NCBI GenBank assembly: GCA_947631405.1
Contig: CANRLC010000021.1
Span: 1-38,280, forward strand
Source: an uncultured Clostridia bacterium
Lineage (GTDB): Bacteria; Bacillota; Clostridia; Christensenellales; Aristaeellaceae
Length of the DNA: 38,280 bases
Direction: 5' to 3'
Shown here piece by piece: positions 38,020 to 38,280 of this stretch. Within the stretch, counting starts at the first letter, position 1; each line of letters begins with the position of its first letter. A program made the translations under genes and the position numbers. The notes beneath the pieces were generated by a model, which saw only the letters and a list, made by a program, of their open reading frames with translations, had not been told where the DNA came from and did no database searches.

Positions 38020-38048
38020 AGTATAAACGAATTTAGCCGGATATTCAA
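38020..38048 (-). promoter_or_regulatory. sigma-A promoter of the coiled-coil gene
   Basis: On the minus strand TTGAAT (38048-38043), 17-bp spacer, TATACT (38025-38020). The surrounding 60 bp are AT-rich. Confidence 0.75.
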
Positions 38049-38119
38049 CAGGATATTTTCAATGTTGATAAAGATTTAATATCCTATTGGGTCACAAGGG
38101 GAATCCTCCGATTTGACAC

Positions 38120-38141
38120 AAAAAAAGCCTCCCGCAGGAGC
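38120..38141 (-). terminator. Leftward terminator-like hairpin near the right edge
   Basis: On the minus strand GCTCC-TGCG-GGAG(G)C is followed by seven T. It would end a transcript entering from the right edge. The stem is short. Confidence 0.5.
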
Positions 38142-38151
38142 AGATCACTGA

Positions 38152-38185
38152 CAAACTCTGCATTCAAAAGAGGATGCAGGGTTTG
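38152..38185. repeat. 12-bp stem hairpin at the right edge
   Basis: CAAACTCTGCAT (38152-38163) pairs with ATGCAGGGTTTG (38174-38185) with one wobble, loop TCAAAAGAGG. The 38049-38280 stretch has no supportable gene; a 60-codon open frame on the minus strand lacks a start and ribosome site. Confidence 0.6.
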
Positions 38186-38280
38186 CTGCGTGTTAAGAGG
38201 AGCAACAGAAGCAACCGCTTCTCTGGTTCGCGACACAGTACGGGACGCCTTACATAGAGAAAAGGTCGCTGCCGGCCTCA

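Noticed and set aside
38052-38279. Open frame on the minus strand at the right edge
   Set aside because: No start codon or ribosome site in the window, and it runs across two hairpins and a terminator.
1-38280. CRISPR arrays, prophage, riboswitches, T-boxes, rRNA
   Set aside because: Looked for and not found; no regularly spaced direct repeats, no phage structural genes, and no recognisable aptamer cores.

Overview
This window is GC-rich (mostly well above 60% in genes) chromosomal DNA of an endospore-forming member of the Bacillota, most likely class Clostridia. The markers are Spo0A, YunB, a SpoVB-type flippase, a DnaD/DnaC (DnaI-type) helicase-loading pair, strong GGAGG ribosome sites and many textbook sigma-A promoters (TTGACA-17-TATAAT). 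A high-GC gut lineage such as Christensenellales or Oscillospirales is a guess, not a demonstration. The high GC produces very long antisense open frames, which I left out.

Layout. (1) 1-2260: an apparently self-regulated TetR-CPBP protease operon, then an AT-richer GNAT acetyltransferase that looks acquired. (2) 2279-9783: a divergent replication hub. Leftward run a small anchored protein, dnaE (DNA polymerase III alpha, with a proline/alanine repeat linker) and an HD-domain protein. Rightward run a DnaD-type protein with what look like four DDBH2-like repeats, and its DnaC/DnaI partner. (3) 9797-11570: a four-helix (DUF2383/ferritin-like) protein, a lone AAA ATPase, and a serial array of five hairpins. 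(4) 11569-16299: class A penicillin-binding protein, YunB and Spo0A (cell wall and sporulation). (5) 16300-18770: an ECF sigma/anti-sigma pair plus a 45-aa membrane peptide, bracketed by two diverged copies of an intergenic repeat. (6) 18773-22128: galactokinase and a CapD/FlaA1-like nucleotide-sugar dehydratase. (7) 22287-26060: MarR regulator divergent from a three-gene operon coding for a ZorA-like MotA-family stator, a ZorB-like OmpA/MotB-family partner and an anchored extracellular protein. No ZorC, ZorD or ZorE is next to it. (8) 26122-28986: CmpB-type membrane protein, SpoVB-like flippase (converging with a 49-bp overlap) and dCMP deaminase. (9) 29135-31619: second ECF sigma with a large membrane-anchored partner. 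(10) 31643-35822: a tightly overlapping molybdenum hydroxylase operon (FAD, 2Fe-2S and molybdopterin subunits, then a MocA-like cofactor nucleotidyltransferase). (11) 35819-38280: tRNA-Ser(GGA), secreted C39-like peptidase, a decayed IS1182-like insertion sequence with recognisable ends, a coiled-coil protein with a structured leader, and a structured non-coding tail.

The most interesting signals are the orphan ZorAB-like motor with its third partner, the repeat-flanked ECF block, the shared candidate ECF promoter motif of the two sigma operons, the four-repeat DnaD protein, the five-hairpin array, and three transcription units whose -35 box TTGA(C/A) contains the TGA stop codon of the preceding gene.
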